Assembly (NCBI GenBank): GCA_045837725.1
Contig: JBEWZL010000003.1
Coordinates: 248,001 to 312,000 of the forward strand
Reading direction: 5' to 3'
Length of the DNA: 64,000 bases
From: Vermamoeba vermiformis
Taxonomy: Eukaryota; Tubulinea; Echinamoebida
Positions 59,121 to 64,000 of this stretch are shown one piece after another. Position 1 is the stretch's first letter. Every line of letters starts with the position of its first letter. Under the pieces are notes generated by a model. It saw only the letters and a program-made list of their open reading frames with translations. It was not told where the DNA came from and made no database searches. Both the position numbers and the translations under genes were made by a program.

Positions 59121-59962
59121 CTACCAGCTATAACAATCATAGGCTTGATATTTTTTCAAATAAGCCTTCTTGGAGAACTTGTCGGACCAAAAGCCATTCG
59201 GTAACTTTCGAACGAAGTAAGTTTGGACCACGAAGCCGTCTGTAACAACTAATCGTCCGCCTTGGTTGCCAACAACTGCATTTAAATTCACCCATGATTC
59301 CTTCTCGTAGCCTTGACAGTTGCGGCATTGAGCACGTAAGATCGGTTTATCTTCTGAAGACAAATCCAGCTCAATATCGGAGGAAGAATGCGAGAAATTG
59401 TGGCCAGGTGTGAGCACGCCATCAGTATTGCGTAGTACACGATCCAAGTCGACGCTTGAAGTGTGGTACTGGCCGGATTTGTCGCGACAATCAGCAGTTA
59501 GAATATTATCTTGTAATCGTAGGTTTTTGCAAGTTAAGCTAAAATTAATATTCAATAACCCATAGCTTTGCCATAATTCGGGTGAACTGATCCACGCGTG
59601 ATGCCTAAAAATTAGAATTAATTTCTTTCGAATAAATTACAAAAGAAATAACGTAATAGCAAATTGTTTGGATTGACTTACCGTTTTGAAATCTGCGAAA
59701 GTGCAATTAATGTATCAATATCTTTAAATAGGCAGGAGGCAATATGGAAGAATAGCTCTTTCAATCCGAAAACAGCTGAAGTAAGAGCAGGATCCAATGG
59801 CTCCAATTGCTTAGTCTCTTGCTGCGATTTTTTCGTATTATGACGCTGCATTTTAGTGTTTACCTCATTAACCACTTTGTTCTTTTTGGGTTGTGGTGCT
59901 TTAGGTAAATTGTCAGTTTCGGATGCCTTTCGTTTGGCCGCAAGTCTGGTCTTGGGAGGCAT
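59121..59962 (-). CDS. F-box protein with a cyanovirin-N homology (CVNH) lectin domain
   Basis: The start is at 59962, with a basic, nuclear-signal-like N-terminus (MPPKTRLAAKRKASE; KAPQPKKNKVV). An F-box spans the intron: LKELFFHIASCLFKDIDTLI, ALSQISKR joined to HHAWISSPELWQSYGL. The rest is a CVNH fold with both pseudo-repeats: NFSLTCKNLRLQDNILTADC, TSSVDLDRVLRNTDGVLT, then NFSHSSSDIELDLS, ILRAQCRNCQGYEKESWVNL and VVGNQGGRLVV. The spacing matches cyanovirin-N. The Cys expected after the second NFS is Ser. A tail of about 40 residues follows (NGFWSDKFSKKAYLKKYQAY). CVNH proteins bind high-mannose glycans; fused to an F-box, the domain could guide SCF ligase to mannose-bearing proteins, a role played in animals by FBXO2-type proteins with an unrelated fold. 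Confidence 0.85.
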
Positions 59963-60093
59963 TGTGGATAGTTAAAAGAATTACATAATCTCCTACGAAG
60001 CATTAGAAGAAAAAAATTGCTAACAGATGCCACTGTGATTCTCTGTAGATCTTGTAAGAAATCTCGATTGAACAAACTTAGTTAAATCCGCGT

Positions 60094-61214
60094 TTATTGC
60101 GTCAGATCCGAAAAATTGCGGAAATTAGGTCTCGGTGCAAACAAATTAGGATCATAAAGACTGATATCCACTTTGTACTTATTCTTCATCAATTCGTCCA
60201 ATTCTCGTCCCCAAAATAATCCTTCGCAAGCGTAATTGGTATAGACACCCCATTCACGTCCTGGTTGAATAGCATACTCGAGATTATCACCGTCGAGGAA
60301 GATTGGCTCGGATCTGTTGTAGCGGTTAAACCTTATATATTTGTGAGTGTCCTTGGCTTCAGGCAATGCTTCAGGAATTGGTCTGCTGCATAATACTTTT
60401 GAATGCACCATGTGTATATTAACGCGCTTCGTAAAATGGTAAAAATCGATTGCTGAGATCGGATACTCTGATGGATCTGCCAAAAATCGTTCGAGTGTCA
60501 GTTCCAAGAAGCATAAATGGAACTTGATCTCTATGTCTTCGATTTTTTCCATTACATTGCGAAAGTTGTATACGAAGCCGTAGGTGTATGTAGAGGCCGA
60601 ACTGAAATTTGACTTGTACTTGAATTTATCCGGATGATCAGCGCGATCCTCTCCACGAGTAACTGTTTGCCAACCACTTCGATCCACTACATTAAGCTAT
60701 TAAAACTTAAATTCATACGAAAGGCAAGTGCAGCTGCAAGTTCAAAAGGAAAACTAGCTAACAAATCTGTCACTTACGTTCTGTTTTGTTGAGATTAATG
60801 CTCAAAAGTGCATTATCGTATTTTGTTCGTAATATAGTTGCTTTGTACCATTCATCATTGCTCGCATTAGGATTTGAAGGCAAAAAGTAACGCAGGAACA
60901 ACTTGATCTCGTGGGAGGGCTTATCAATATTAAATTCATCACTATTTTCATACGCTTTATAATAGGCATCCTTCCACGCGATCATCTATTCGACAGAATT
61001 AATTAACAAACTCAAATATCGGATCTTTAGGTAAATTAAAAATATATTTTGTTTAGGAGTCAACTCGGCTTACCTTTTTAGCCTCGTAAAATGATTTATT
61101 GGTGTATATCAAGCTTGTCATATCGTTGACAGAATTTTTAAAGCATTCTACAATTAACAACGCTTTGATCTCTGCGGGCAATAATTTGTCCATCGGTTCC
61201 TCGTGTTTCTCCAT
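60094..61214 (-). CDS. F-box-like protein of unknown family
   Basis: The start is at 61214 (MEKHEEPMDKLLPAEIKALL). The first 45 residues resemble an F-box: MDKLLPAEIKALLIVECFKN, then DMTSLIYTNKSFYEAKK. The exon at about 60985-60780 continues IAWKDAYYKAYENSDEF, matching the x-W-K end of F-box/substrate linkers. The last exon (about 60680-60094) encodes a mostly beta/aromatic domain (YTYGFVYNFRNVMEKIEDIE; FYHFTKRVNIHMVHSKVL; FLDGDNLEYAIQPGREWGVY) that I do not recognise. It lies 132 bp upstream of the F-box-CVNH gene on the same strand. The two could be old duplicates with different C-terminal domains, but I see no clear similarity beyond the N-terminus. Substrate is unknown. Confidence 0.65.
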
Positions 61215-61459
61215 TATAACAATATTAAATCTATTATATGACGTCTCTTTGGTCAACTTAGCGCGTGGAATAAAACCAGAAAAAAAGTGCGTCTGGTAAA
61301 TTGCGGGGTCAATTTGGTCAAAAAGTCAGAGGAAACTTAAGGTAGGAGAGGAAGTCAATTCAATATAGTCTAGACAATGCAATCCTTTTTGATGAAGTAA
61401 AAAAGGCTACTTTATTTATTGGCCTGCCGCTGTATCACGTAACTTGCGATCAACTGATC

Positions 61460-63430
<1,971 letters not shown>

Positions 63431-63781
63431 GGCTAATAGTTATTTAAGGTACGTGGTACTATGTCTAAGCTCGACAATGAAATTAAAGATGCACCTGAAG
63501 CCATTTTGTACCTTTTTGAATCGAGCCCTGGAAGATCAGATAATTTCCACTTTTGGATCTGAGTTCCCACAGAACTTCGGCCAAACGGGCGAATCGCACA
63601 ATAAGTACACATTTAGTGCACTGATTTTTCCGAAGCAGGCGTAACAAAGAAAGAAGCGTCATTTGCCTCGGATCTTGGGCCGTTCTTTTTTTTGGTCGCT
63701 AGAATGTTCCGCAGCAAAGTATAAACATTTTGTTGGGGACAAAAGAGGCAGTTGTTTTCATTCTAAGTCCAAGACAACACC
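63431..63781. promoter_or_regulatory. Divergent intergenic region, ADH5 / carboxypeptidase
   Basis: The 351-bp region lies between two outward-facing starts and presumably carries both promoters. No element was recognised. Confidence 0.4.
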
Positions 63782-64000
63782 ATGCGCGCAGTAATTATAC
63801 TTTGCGCATTCGCATTGGCCGTTATGGCTCAGAATTCAAATCTGATCCAAAACCTTCCTGGCATGGTAACTCCTTTTAGCTTGATCGATACGATATTAAT
63901 TTTCTGTATTAGACATTCACTCCTAACTTCCGTATGTACTCTGGTTACATCTCCGTCAGCTCTAGCAAACAGCTTTTCTACTGGTAGATTTACTTTTTAA
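63782..64000 (+). CDS. Serine carboxypeptidase (S10 family), N-terminal fragment at window end
   Basis: The ATG at 63782 opens a signal peptide (MRAVIILCAFALAVMAQ) followed by NSNLIQNLPGM. A 49-bp intron (GTAACT donor, TAG acceptor near 63913) leads to TFTPNFRMYSGYISVSSSKQ, then LFYW. The pattern LPG-x(8-9)-YSGY-x-V-x(5-7)-LFYW is the conserved start of S10 carboxypeptidases, including cathepsin A. A second donor (GTAGAT) near 63985 sends the gene out of the window. The catalytic Ser, Asp and His lie beyond base 64000 and were not seen. The product would be lysosomal or secreted. Confidence 0.85.
   Translation: MRAVIILCAFALAVMAQNSNLIQNLPGMVTPFSLIDTILIFCIRHSLLTSVCTLVTSPSALANSFSTGRFTF

Overview
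The window is nuclear DNA of a compact, intron-rich eukaryote. Genes are cut by many short GT-AG introns (mostly about 50-250 bp) with GTAAGT or GTACGT donors. Spacers are short: 54 bp separate the stop codons at 27014 and 27069, and 122 bp lie between 17419 and 17542. Base composition looks near 40% GC by eye. An RGG-tailed Piwi-clade Argonaute, a Ser-rich REM/RasGEF, a filamin repeat fused to leucine-rich repeats, many F-box genes and a macro/WWE/PARP relic together suggest an amoebozoan that is not a very AT-rich dictyostelid. This is an inference; no rRNA or mitochondrial marker is present.

Layout. 1-6.5 kb, minus strand: an SMG7/EST1-like nonsense-decay factor (3' end outside the window) and a C2H2-SWIM-RING ubiquitin ligase with a Met/Gln-rich repeat region. 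7-13.5 kb: COG4 (plus), tRNA-Ser(GCU) (minus), prohibitin-2 (minus) and a 75-residue orphan. 13.6-27 kb, plus strand: an LRR protein whose filamin repeat is split by a long disordered insert, a TPR-SGNH protein, and a tandem pair of PH/ZZ/SPRY/F-box genes. 27-35 kb: a P-type IIC ATPase and succinyl-CoA ligase alpha (minus), then an RNA polymerase III RPC9 homologue with an RGG tail (plus). 36-43 kb: RasGEF (plus), then an F-box protein with two hydrophobic segments and a C-terminal CaaX box (minus). 43-50 kb: Piwi Argonaute, a tail-anchored microprotein, a small basic protein, and an orphan with a HEPN-like motif and two Cys3His repeats. 50.7-54 kb: an OSCA/TMEM63 channel carrying tRNA-Pro(AGG) in an intron. 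54.3-57 kb: a decayed macro-WWE-PARP gene and a G-rich low-complexity tract. 57-64 kb: a PA-domain seven-helix membrane protein, an F-box-cyanovirin lectin, another F-box-like gene, class III alcohol dehydrogenase, and the start of a serine carboxypeptidase.

Housekeeping genes (COG4, PHB2, SUCLG1, RPC9, ADH5, ATPase) are interleaved with lineage-specific ones. The notable theme is substrate-recognition proteins for ubiquitin ligases: up to five F-box genes and a RING/SWIM ligase, fused to lectin, SPRY, PH or membrane-anchor modules. They sit with a Piwi Argonaute, a HEPN-like orphan and a macroPARP relic, families that often belong to RNA silencing or cell-autonomous defence. No transposon, CRISPR array or intact mobile element was recognised. 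Spliced models were made by eye, so internal exon ends may be off by a few bases.
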